Positions 1-5,138 of a stretch of 5,577 nucleotides of DNA are shown here, piece by piece. The translations under genes were made by a program, and so were the position numbers. The stretch lies in the NCBI GenBank assembly GCA_007120055.1, contig SKOL01000727.1, positions 1 through 5,577 on the forward strand, in the 5' to 3' direction. Numbering within the stretch: the first letter of the stretch is position 1; each line of letters begins with the position of its first letter. This DNA comes from Anaerobacillus sp. (GTDB taxonomy: Bacteria; Bacillota; Bacilli; Bacillales_H; Anaerobacillaceae). The notes below the pieces were generated by a model. That model ran no database searches. It had not been told where the DNA came from and saw only the letters and a list, made by a program, of their open reading frames with translations.

Positions 1-247
1 AGATACTGTAATTTTTTTGAATATATACATTATATATACAGTTGTGCAACGCTAGTGGTGTCTGACACTTTGTTTTTGGACAGCTCCTATTTGTTATTAT
101 GGTTAAAATTTCAAAGTGCTGTTGGACTTACTTAAGGATCATAAAAAAATCTATGAAAGTAGGAAAGTTAAATATTTTGAAGGAATATATGGAAATATGT
201 CGAATTTGTTTATTTGATATAGGTTTAGTTGGAGAGGAGTAACAATA
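1..247 (+). other. Leader region upstream of ftsE
   Basis: This AT-rich stretch has no convincing gene. Its clearest element is the ftsE ribosome binding site, GGAGAGGAG at 231-239, 8 bases before the TTG start. A 47-codon open frame runs from ATG 99 to a TAA at 240-242, so its stop lies inside the ftsE ribosome binding site, but no Shine-Dalgarno sequence precedes it. A TGTCGAA heptamer, the core of a Spo0A box, sits at 199-205; one copy is expected by chance about as often as not in a window of this size. I found no sigma-A promoter with both boxes convincing; TTGGAC at 76-81 and 122-127 lack good -10 partners. The cccB gene that precedes ftsE in Bacillus subtilis is not visible here. Confidence 0.5.
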
Positions 248-931
248 TTGATTGAAATTAAAAAGGTAAGTAAGCTATATAATGGCAGTAATGAATTTTC
301 ATTAGAAGAAATGTCTTTACACCTCGATCCAGGTGATTTTGTTTTTTTAGTAGGTGCCAGCGGTGCTGGTAAAAGTACATTGATAAAATTGATATTCCGG
401 GAGCAATTACCGACAAAAGGAAACATTTATTTTGAAAACAAGGATATTGCTACCTACAGAAAAAAGGAGCTTTTAGAGCATCGCCGACGGATTGGGATGG
501 TATTCCAGGATTATAAGCTGTTAAAACAGAAAACGGTGTTTGAGAATGTGGCCTTTGCTTTAGAAGTGTTGGGACGTTCGCCGAAAGAGATTCAGAGAAA
601 GGTGCCTGAGGCTTTGGAGAAGGTGGGGCTTGCTGATAGAGCAAATGCATTCCCTAGCGAACTCTCTGGGGGACAGCAGCAGAGGGTAGGCATCGCCCGG
701 GCCATCGTGAAGGATCCTGTTTTAATTTTAGCAGATGAGCCTACAGGAAACCTAGATCGTGATAACGCGCTACAGATCATGAAATTGTTTGAAAAAATTA
801 ATCAAGAAGGGACAATTGTTGTCATTGCCACCCATGCTTGGGATCTTGTTGATCTTATGCAAAAGCGTGTTGTTGAACTAGAGGGCGGTAAGTTAAAGCG
901 GGACGAGCAGGGGGGCTATAGTCATGAATAG
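248..931 (+). CDS. ftsE: Cell-division ABC transporter ATPase FtsE
   Basis: FtsE is the cytoplasmic ATPase of the FtsEX complex, which couples ATP hydrolysis to activation of peptidoglycan hydrolases at the membrane. All the ABC motifs are present: Walker [10 protein letters not shown] at residues 36-44, the Q-loop glutamine at 87 (VFQD), signature LSGGQQQR at 139-146, Walker B with D163-E164 (ILADEPTG) and the H-loop histidine 196 (ATH). The length, 227 residues, is normal for the family. The start is TTG at 248: it follows GGAGAGGAG by 8 bases and gives the usual FtsE beginning [11 protein letters not shown], and no ATG lies nearby. The end overlaps ftsX by 8 bases, so the two are translated together. 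In Bacillus subtilis FtsEX controls the endopeptidase CwlO and affects the timing of asymmetric division in sporulation. Identification is secure. Confidence 0.98.
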   Translation: MIEIKKVSKLYNGSNEFSLEEMSLHLDPGDFVFLVGASGAGKSTLIKLIFREQLPTKGNIYFENKDIATYRKKELLEHRRRIGMVFQDYKLLKQKTVFENVAFALEVLGRSPKEIQRKVPEALEKVGLADRANAFPSELSGGQQQRVGIARAIVKDPVLILADEPTGNLDRDNALQIMKLFEKINQEGTIVVIATHAWDLVDLMQKRVVELEGGKLKRDEQGGYSHE

Positions 932-1808
932 ATATGCTTTTTTATATTGTATGCGTCAAAGTATTCAGTCTCTCTTTAGAAATTTATGGCTTGCGGTAAT
1001 TACTTCAGGCTTGATTGCTATTTCGTTAGTTATTTTAGGTGGATTTCTGTTGGTGACTGTCAATGTCAATCAGTTTATACATAATATTGGGTCAAATGTT
1101 GAAGTGAGCGTTTTTCTGAACGAAGGAGTTCATGTAGCAGATGTTGAGGACAGGCTTGATAATCTAGACGGGGTCGTCAGTCATACATTCGTTTCTAAGG
1201 AAGAGGGTTTAACGGACTTCGCCAAAACGATGGGAGATCCATCGTTATTAAGAGAGTTAGAGGGTGAAAATAATCCTTTGCCAGATTTGCTTCGCGTTCG
1301 TGTGACTGAGCCAGAACAGATAGCTGCTGTAGCAGAGGCTATTCAGGCATATCCTGAAGTAGAATTGGTCGACTATGGCTCAGAATTGGTTACGCGCTTG
1401 ACGGAGATGACTAGTAGTCTCAATACTCTATTTTTAGTATTAGGTATTTCGATCGCTTTAGGTTCGGTGTTTTTAATTATAAACATCATTCGTCTTTCTG
1501 TATTAGCTCGTCAGGATGAAGTGTCGATCATGAAATACATGGGTGCTAGTAACAGATATATTCGTTTCCCTTTCCTAATGGAGGGAATGGTGATCGGATG
1601 GATGGGGACGATAGTTGCCATTGCGATCTTGGGCCTTATATATGCTCAATTCGTATCCTACCTTAGTCAGGATACATTGATACTTCTTTTTCAACCTGTG
1701 ACAGACATGGCAGAACTTTTGCCAATTTTTGTAGGTCTGATGGTAGCCGGAACGCTAATGAGTGGCTTTGCTAGCTTTGTATCAATTCGCAAATATTTAC
1801 GTGTTTAA
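924..1808 (+). CDS. ftsX: Cell-division permease-like protein FtsX
   Basis: FtsX is the membrane half of FtsEX; it transports nothing but transmits ATP-driven movement to extracytoplasmic cell-wall hydrolases or their activators. The 294 residues show the family layout: a short cytoplasmic N-terminus, a first helix at about 21-46, an extracytoplasmic domain at about 50-165 (containing NPLPD near 117-121), then three helices at about 168-190, 219-242 and 264-286. The hallmark cytoplasmic segment RQDEVSIMKYMGAS follows the second helix (197-210). The ATG at 924 lies inside the end of ftsE, and a GGGGGG tract 8 bases upstream is its ribosome binding site. The next gene, 24 bases downstream, encodes a coiled-coil protein of the kind that binds the first extracytoplasmic loop of FtsX, so this loop is the likely docking surface. 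Identification is secure. Confidence 0.97.
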   Translation: MNRYAFLYCMRQSIQSLFRNLWLAVITSGLIAISLVILGGFLLVTVNVNQFIHNIGSNVEVSVFLNEGVHVADVEDRLDNLDGVVSHTFVSKEEGLTDFAKTMGDPSLLRELEGENNPLPDLLRVRVTEPEQIAAVAEAIQAYPEVELVDYGSELVTRLTEMTSSLNTLFLVLGISIALGSVFLIINIIRLSVLARQDEVSIMKYMGASNRYIRFPFLMEGMVIGWMGTIVAIAILGLIYAQFVSYLSQDTLILLFQPVTDMAELLPIFVGLMVAGTLMSGFASFVSIRKYLRV

Positions 1809-1832
1809 TCATACCGGAAAGGAAGGATAAAA

Positions 1833-3254
1833 GTGCGTAGTTTTATCACTGTTTTACTACTGATTGCCATGTTTTTTCTCCCTATTGCCGACGGGTTAAA
1901 CCACCGTGTTTACAGCAATACGGAAGAGCCGGAGCAAAGGGTTGATGAAATTAGGGAAGAGATAGCTGAATATGAAGAAACGATCAAGCTACTTAATGAG
2001 GACGTCGAAAGTCGACTAAAGCGAATTGAAGAGTTGGATCAAGAGCTAGTAGCAATAGAGAGGGAGCTTGAAGAAACTGAGCACATGTTAGTTGAAACTC
2101 AAGAGAGGCTGGATGAAAATACAAAACAATTTTCAAGCCGCGTACGGAGTGCCTACATGAAGGGTGGAGACTCTTACCTGGAAATTTTGCTAACAGCCGA
2201 AAATTTTGGTGATCTGATCAATCGGTTTGCCTATTTGAAACGGATCTTGGACCGCGATGCGGAGTTGATTGTTTCCGTACGGGATGAACGTCAGAATACT
2301 GTGGAGCAACAATTAGCGATAGAAGATCAACGCAAAAATATCGAAGACCGGCGCTTTCAGATGGAAGCTGAGCGGCATAATCTAGAGGAGCAGCGCAAGA
2401 CAGTTGCGGCACTTTTAGAGATGTCGCGAGAAAACCTTGAAGAGGCTTTGGCTCAGGTTCCCCAGACGGAGCGTAATCCTGTATACGGAGTCGTTTTTGA
2501 CAATCACCCTAGTGCGAGACCACAGCATGGATTATCCCAAGCAAGTATCGTATACGAGTATGAAGTGGAAGGGCGTATTACCCGTTACTTGGCTCTCTTT
2601 TCAACTCTTCCTAGCAAAGTGGGACCTATTCGTAGTGCACGGGAACATAGCACTATGCTAGCTTGGGAGAATAATGTTAATTTTATTTTTGCTAGTGCAA
2701 GTACAGATAACCTAAATAGAATAAATGAATGGGGGGTGAGCAGTACAAATGCATTGTCTCATTCAGCTTTTTACCGAGATTCGTCCCGGAGGGCGCCGCA
2801 TAATTTGTATGTTAATTTATCAACTTTAAATAGAGCGGCATCCTCGCCAGGTACAGTCGTTCGTCCAGGCAATGTAAGTAGGCAAGGAAGAACGGCCAAT
2901 ACAATATCCATTGAATATAGTCCCAACTATCGTGTGACATATCAATATGATACAGATGAGAAAGCTTATAAACGCTTGATTAACGGCAGTAATCATCGCG
3001 ATGCCACCGGAGAACAAATATGGGCTAGAAACATTATTATTCAGTATACAGACCATCCTATGGACTTATTCAGACGTCCGACTCCTGAAGTTGTCGGACA
3101 GGGAACGATTGATTTTTATGCCAATGGTCAGCATTTTACAGGAACATGGCGGAAGGACAGTCCTAATTCTGCCACCCGCTTTTACTATGCCGATGGTCAA
3201 GAAATCGAACGAGTTTACGGTCCAACCTGGATTCAACTTGCTCGTTCACTGTGA
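1833..3254 (+). CDS. Secreted CwlO/PcsB-type coiled-coil protein fused to DUF3048
   Basis: This 473-residue protein has three parts. Residues 1-21 are a Sec signal peptide with an A-D-G signal peptidase I site and no lipobox cysteine. Residues about 31-210 are a long charged coiled coil that includes the segment typical of CwlO, PcsB and EnvC-like proteins: SSRVRSAYMKGG, then YLEILLTAENFGDLINR, near 101-131. Residues about 213-471 are a complete DUF3048 module: RPQHGLSQASIVYE (229-242), KVGPIRSAREH (262-272), RRAPHNLYV (319-327) and a C-terminal half ending GPTWIQLA. In relatives the coiled coil carries an NlpC/P60, CHAP or M23 domain; none is present here. The GTG start follows GGAAGG by 6 bases and is co-operonic with ftsEX. 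I infer an FtsEX-driven cell-wall factor; the biochemical role of DUF3048 is unknown to me. Reading frame and domain calls are firm, function is not. Confidence 0.9.
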   Translation: MRSFITVLLLIAMFFLPIADGLNHRVYSNTEEPEQRVDEIREEIAEYEETIKLLNEDVESRLKRIEELDQELVAIERELEETEHMLVETQERLDENTKQFSSRVRSAYMKGGDSYLEILLTAENFGDLINRFAYLKRILDRDAELIVSVRDERQNTVEQQLAIEDQRKNIEDRRFQMEAERHNLEEQRKTVAALLEMSRENLEEALAQVPQTERNPVYGVVFDNHPSARPQHGLSQASIVYEYEVEGRITRYLALFSTLPSKVGPIRSAREHSTMLAWENNVNFIFASASTDNLNRINEWGVSSTNALSHSAFYRDSSRRAPHNLYVNLSTLNRAASSPGTVVRPGNVSRQGRTANTISIEYSPNYRVTYQYDTDEKAYKRLINGSNHRDATGEQIWARNIIIQYTDHPMDLFRRPTPEVVGQGTIDFYANGQHFTGTWRKDSPNSATRFYYADGQEIERVYGPTWIQLARSL

Positions 3255-3367
3255 CGCCCCGAAAAATCTTGTTTCACAGGAGTGTTTCACGATTGATAAA
3301 ACATAAGCGCAACCATAAATCGATTAACTTTCAGTATTATTCTTTTCTTGTTTAGCAGCCTCTAACA

Positions 3368-3497
3368 TTTTATCCTTAAATGGTTTAAGGGATATAGACC
3401 CCCAACTCAACGCGTAGCGTAGGTGGGAACTTTTAATCAGGTGGAGTCGAGACTCCATCTGATTTCTCGATGTTTCAGCTTGCTGAAACGAGTTCGC
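3368..3497 (+). repeat. 130-bp hairpin-rich direct repeat, copy 1
   Basis: This copy matches 4813-4942 at 128 of 130 positions in the same orientation; the differences are A at 3405 and T at 3458. It is a chain of hairpins: TATCCTTAAA with TTTAAGGGATA, a CCCAACT/AGGTGGG arm pair enclosing ACGC-GTA-GCGT, a long stem AATCAGGTGGAGTC against GACTCCATCTGATT, and GTTTCAGC-TT-GCTGAAAC. Both differences fall in stem arms and weaken pairing here. It may be a palindromic mobile remnant of IS200/IS605 type or a Bacillus bcr-like repeat; I cannot assign a family from sequence alone. No transposase lies in the window. Confidence 0.9.
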
Positions 3498-3560
3498 TTT
3501 GCGATAGAACTTCTGATGCCAGTTACTTAACTTATAGACTTATTTGAATATAGAAAAGGG

Positions 3561-3610
3561 AGGATCAATCATTCTGTTTATAGGTAGATGATTGATCCTA
3601 TTATTTTTTT
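3561..3610 (+). terminator. Intrinsic terminator after the ftsEX operon region
   Basis: A perfect 12-bp stem (AGGATCAATCAT at 3561-3572 against ATGATTGATCCT at 3588-3599, 15-base loop) is followed by ATTATTTTTTT. This is a textbook rho-independent terminator for rightward transcription. It lies about 300 bases after the last operon stop, with the copy 1 repeat in between. Confidence 0.88.
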
Positions 3611-3666
3611 ACTGTTGGCTTCTCGTCTTTTCTGTTGGGTAATAATACGGTCCTCTTAAAATTGTA

Positions 3667-3695
3667 TTGTGAAAATATTCATTATTTGAAATAAT
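3667..3695 (+). promoter_or_regulatory. Possible sigma-A promoter with overlapping palindrome
   Basis: TTGTGA (3667-3672) is separated by 17 bases from AATAAT (3690-3695), matching 4 and 5 of 6 consensus positions. It would read toward the membrane protein gene, leaving a leader of about 180 bases. A perfect palindrome, ATTATTT-G-AAATAAT (3681-3695), covers the -10 box and could be an operator, but AT-rich palindromes arise easily by chance. Confidence 0.35.
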
Positions 3696-3885
3696 TAATA
3701 GAGTAACTTTTCCAATATTCAATATCTAGACTTTAATTTTGAGAGAATGAAAAAATACGTAACTATTAAGTTCTAGCCGTGAGGTGGTAACAAAATCATT
3801 GAAATATAAAATATAACAACTCTCATTTTCTAATTGCATCTAAGAAAAAGTAAAGAAAGAACTTTCCCAAGGAGGAATAAAATTA

Positions 3886-4287
3886 ATGGAGATTAAAATT
3901 AAGCTAGAAAAACCAAATTGGTCAAAGCAAACCTGGTATAAAGTAGGAGGCTGTGTTTTAGCATTTATTATTTTATTTTCATTTTTGATTAGTTACAATA
4001 GCCAAACAAGTCAAGCCAAAAGGCAAGCTGAACAATACGCCATGAGAATGATTCCGAGCAGTATCTTGGAAGCTAAGGGAACAAAGTTTACAATTGATTC
4101 AATTGAAAAAAGAGCTTATGAAGAAACTGCAGATGCAGTAATTTATGATGTATACAGCACTTTCATACATAGAAATAAAGATACAAACGAAAAAATCACT
4201 GAATATTTATATTTTTATACTGAGTTAAATAAAACACAAAAAAAATGGAGCTTTGGTCGGATACAACCGGATCATAGTAGAAAATAA
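3886..4287 (+). CDS. Small single-pass membrane protein of unknown function
   Basis: I do not recognise this 133-residue protein. It has a lysine-rich cytoplasmic N-terminus (1-19), one membrane helix at about 20-37, and an external domain of about 95 residues that begins with a polar, glutamine-rich helix (38-55) and continues with alternating beta-like segments (KFTIDSIEKRAYEE near 67-80, AVIYDVYSTFIHR near 84-96, EYLYFYTEL near 106-114, KKWSFGRIQ near 119-127). That layout resembles small anchored NTF2-like or DUF4878-like domains, but this is only a shape argument. The ATG follows a strong AAGGAGGA by 9 bases, so it is very probably translated. The A-rich codon use differs from ftsEX, and the gene stands alone between the two 130-bp repeats, which suggests accessory DNA. 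No clear terminator follows. Confidence 0.8.
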   Translation: MEIKIKLEKPNWSKQTWYKVGGCVLAFIILFSFLISYNSQTSQAKRQAEQYAMRMIPSSILEAKGTKFTIDSIEKRAYEETADAVIYDVYSTFIHRNKDTNEKITEYLYFYTELNKTQKKWSFGRIQPDHSRK

Positions 4288-4360
4288 ATATATCGTGGAG
4301 GGACAGGGGGACATGTGTGAATGTAGCACTCACAGGATGGCATGATAGTTAATTTAGAAG

Positions 4361-4400
4361 TGTCACCACCCGAAATCTGTCGGTTTTTGTCGAAGTTCTG
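4361..4400 (+). repeat. Short dispersed element with spaced TGTCG motifs, copy A
   Basis: This stretch contains CCCGAAATCTGTCGGTTTTT followed by GTCGAAGTTCTG and is a diverged copy of 5017-5059. Both carry two TGTCG-like cores exactly 10 bases apart (here TGTCGGT at 4378 and TGTCGAA at 4388), then a TTCTG after a short gap. TGTCGAA is the Spo0A-box core. The pair could be a regulatory site for the toxin gene downstream or simply a shared repeat. Confidence 0.5.
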
Positions 4401-4423
4401 ATGTGAGAAGGTCTGATGTGAGA
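4397..4423 (+). repeat. 12-bp direct repeat, period 15
   Basis: TCTGATGTGAGA occurs at 4397-4408 and again at 4412-4423, both exact, separated by AGG. It adjoins the TGTCG element, whose other copy is likewise followed by tandem units beginning TTCTG. Confidence 0.8.
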
Positions 4424-4505
4424 TAGATTATTAGTTAAGTAGAAATGAGAATAGGTGTTTACTATAAATTAGAGGGGCAACTACATAAAGCGGATGGGCG
4501 GATGG

Positions 4506-4530
4506 CCATCTCCCGAAAGAAGGGAGGTGG
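4506..4530 (+). promoter_or_regulatory. Hairpin hiding the toxin ribosome binding site
   Basis: CCATCTCCC (4506-4514) can pair along its whole length with GGGAGGTGG (4522-4530), with one G-U pair and the loop GAAAGAA. The 3' arm is the Shine-Dalgarno sequence of the toxin ORF, so this 9-bp hairpin would block ribosome access. Sequestration of this sort is common in type I toxin mRNAs. Confidence 0.7.
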
Positions 4531-4537
4531 AAAAATG

Positions 4538-4639
4538 ATGACTCTTTACGAGGCAATGATCATAGCACTCCAATCGAATTTAGTTTTTATAAGTGTAATA
4601 ACATTGATTCTAATAATAGTCAAAGAAAGAAAAAAGTAA
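4538..4639 (+). CDS. Holin-like type I toxin peptide
   Basis: The ORF encodes about 33 residues beginning MTLYEAMIIALQSN, then a hydrophobic helix (LVFISVITLILIIV) and a basic tail KERKK. This is the plan of the Firmicutes putative holin-like toxin family (Hol_Tox), membrane peptides whose overproduction damages the membrane and which are held in check by RNA. ATG codons occur at 4535 and 4538; the second gives 7-base spacing from GGGAGGTGG and the usual MTxYEA start, so I prefer it. The same frame is open upstream to 4445, but the strong internal ribosome binding site argues that the long form is not real. A TATAAA box at 4464-4469 might be its -10 element, without a good -35. The signals that suggest RNA control are the hairpin over the start, a possible antisense promoter inside the ORF and the structured region downstream. 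Family call fairly sure, toxicity inferred. Confidence 0.78.
   Translation: MTLYEAMIIALQSNLVFISVITLILIIVKERKK
4595..4623 (-). promoter_or_regulatory. Possible antisense promoter inside the toxin ORF
   Basis: Read on the minus strand, TTGACT (4623-4618) is followed after 17 bases by TATTAC (4600-4595), matching 5 and 4 of 6 sigma-A consensus positions. A transcript starting near 4588 would be complementary to the toxin's start codon, its ribosome binding site and the masking hairpin. In characterised Bacillus pairs such as txpA/ratA the antisense overlaps the 3' end instead, and I see no clear minus-strand terminator, so this stays tentative. Confidence 0.35.
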
Positions 4640-4816
4640 CCGCCTAGCCCCGTCCAAGGAATAGGTAGTTACTTCTTCAGAGAAATACATCACTTTTGGT
4701 CAGCCTGCTTACTACCTGAGTTACTTCGTGCAAGCAGGCGACGAGTAATCGCAGGAGCAACTTCATGAGGCATGTAGTTGCAGTGGCCGAGTGTTGGTAG
4801 CACTCGGTCACTTTTT
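4640..4816 (+). ncRNA. Structured RNA tail of the toxin locus
   Basis: The 177 bases after the toxin stop contain successive pairings: GTAACCGCCTA/TAGGTAGTTAC (4636-4646 with 4662-4672, one mismatch), GCCTGCTT/AAGCAGGC (starting about 4704), GCAACT-T-CATG against CATG-T-AGTTGC (4757-4781), and the terminator stem at 4783-4811. Each arm pair is perfect or nearly so, which is unlikely for unconstrained DNA. It may be the long 3' untranslated region of the toxin mRNA, the template of an RNA antitoxin on the opposite strand, or a separate small RNA. From memory, similar tails accompany other holin-like toxin ORFs, but I cannot confirm that here. Confidence 0.45.
4783..4816 (+). terminator. Intrinsic terminator of the toxin locus
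   Basis: GTGGCCGAGTG (4783-4793) pairs with CACTCGGTCAC (4801-4811) through 11 bp including one G-U, loop TTGGTAG, and is followed by TTTTT. Direction is rightward. The last four T residues are also the first bases of repeat copy 2. Confidence 0.88.
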
Positions 4817-4942
4817 ATCCTTAAATGGTTTAAGGGATATAGACCCCCACCTCAACGCGTAGCGTAGGTGGGAACTTTTAATCAGGTGGAGTCGAGACTC
4901 CACCTGATTTCTCGATGTTTCAGCTTGCTGAAACGAGTTCGC
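4813..4942 (+). repeat. 130-bp hairpin-rich direct repeat, copy 2
   Basis: Same orientation as copy 1 and 128 of 130 bases identical. Here every major stem is fully paired: CCCACCT/AGGTGGG around ACGC-GTA-GCGT, AATCAGGTGGAGTC against GACTCCACCTGATT with only GA between the arms, and GTTTCAGC-TT-GCTGAAAC with CTC/GAG at its base. The identity with copy 1 stops abruptly at both ends; the extra GTTCGC/GCGATAGAAC hairpin of copy 1 is missing. Copy 2 directly abuts the toxin terminator. Confidence 0.92.
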
Positions 4943-4990
4943 AATTTCTTTTTCATAAATTTCCTTTTTTATGATTAAACCAGCTAAGCA

Positions 4991-5012
4991 TAAATGGTTT
5001 ATAAATGGTTTA
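4991..5012 (+). repeat. Tandem pair of TAAATGGTTTA
   Basis: Two exact head-to-tail copies of an 11-bp motif that could itself fold (TAAA-TGG-TTTA). The same 11 bases occur within the first hairpin of each 130-bp repeat, at 3377-3387 and 4822-4832. Confidence 0.85.
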
Positions 5013-5016
5013 TATT

Positions 5017-5059
5017 GCTCCCATCTGAAATTTGTCGATTTTTATCGAGTGAACTTCTG
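5017..5059 (+). repeat. Short dispersed element with spaced TGTCG motifs, copy B
   Basis: Diverged copy of 4361-4400: CCATCTGAAATTTGTCGAT followed by TTTTATCGAG and then AACTTCTG. The cores TGTCGAT (5033) and TATCGAG (5043) keep the 10-base spacing of copy A. It leads directly into the 24-bp tandem repeat. Confidence 0.5.
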
Positions 5060-5102
5060 CAATATAGATTATTATATATTCTGCCATATAGATTATTATA
5101 GA
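5055..5102 (+). repeat. 24-bp tandem repeat, two units
   Basis: Units 5055-5078 and 5079-5102 begin TTCTGC and contain ATATAGATTATTATA; they differ at two positions (5061/5085 and 5077/5101). A partial third unit may begin at 5103 (TTCGTGC). There is no spacer, so this is a short tandem duplication and not a CRISPR. Confidence 0.88.
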
Positions 5103-5138
5103 TTCGTGCACGGTCACTCCCAGAAGTTATGCATGAAA

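Larger units (their letters stand above)
3255..3885. other. 631-base intergenic region with repeat and terminator
   Basis: No gene is supported here. From left to right it holds about 110 bases with nothing recognisable, the first copy of the 130-bp hairpin repeat (3368-3497) with an extra hairpin just beyond it (GTTCGC/GCGATAGAAC, 3492-3510), an intrinsic terminator (3561-3610), and an AT-rich stretch with a possible promoter (3667-3695) and the ribosome binding site AAGGAGGA (3869-3876) of the next gene. The terminator would suit the ftsEX operon, which suggests that the repeat was inserted between the last stop codon and that terminator; this is inference. Confidence 0.6.

Noticed and set aside
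1..135. Open frame from the left edge to TAA at 133-135 as the end of an upstream gene
   Set aside because: Only 44 codons in AT-rich DNA; the translation shows no family features and no CxxCH as expected of cccB.
3001..3306. 101-codon + strand open frame starting inside the DUF3048 gene
   Set aside because: It overlaps conserved DUF3048 coding sequence in another frame and has no ribosome binding site.
3324..3450. Minus-strand open frame through repeat copy 1 ending in a plausible charged tail (KPFKDKMLEAAKQ)
   Set aside because: It runs through palindromic repeat DNA; in copy 2 the same frame stops immediately outside the repeat, and no start with a ribosome binding site exists.
3886..3960. 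Lipobox-like VGGC at residues 20-23 of the membrane protein
   Set aside because: The hydrophobic segment follows the cysteine instead of preceding it, so it reads as a membrane anchor and not a lipoprotein signal.
4308..4334. Terminator for the unknown membrane protein gene at TGTGA/TCACA
   Set aside because: The stem is only about 5 bp and is followed by no T run.
4445..4534. N-terminal extension of the toxin ORF
   Set aside because: It would read through the ribosome binding site hairpin; the short form has the family's usual start and ideal spacing.
4991..5102. CRISPR-like array
   Set aside because: The repeated units abut with no unique spacers between them, and no cas genes are present.
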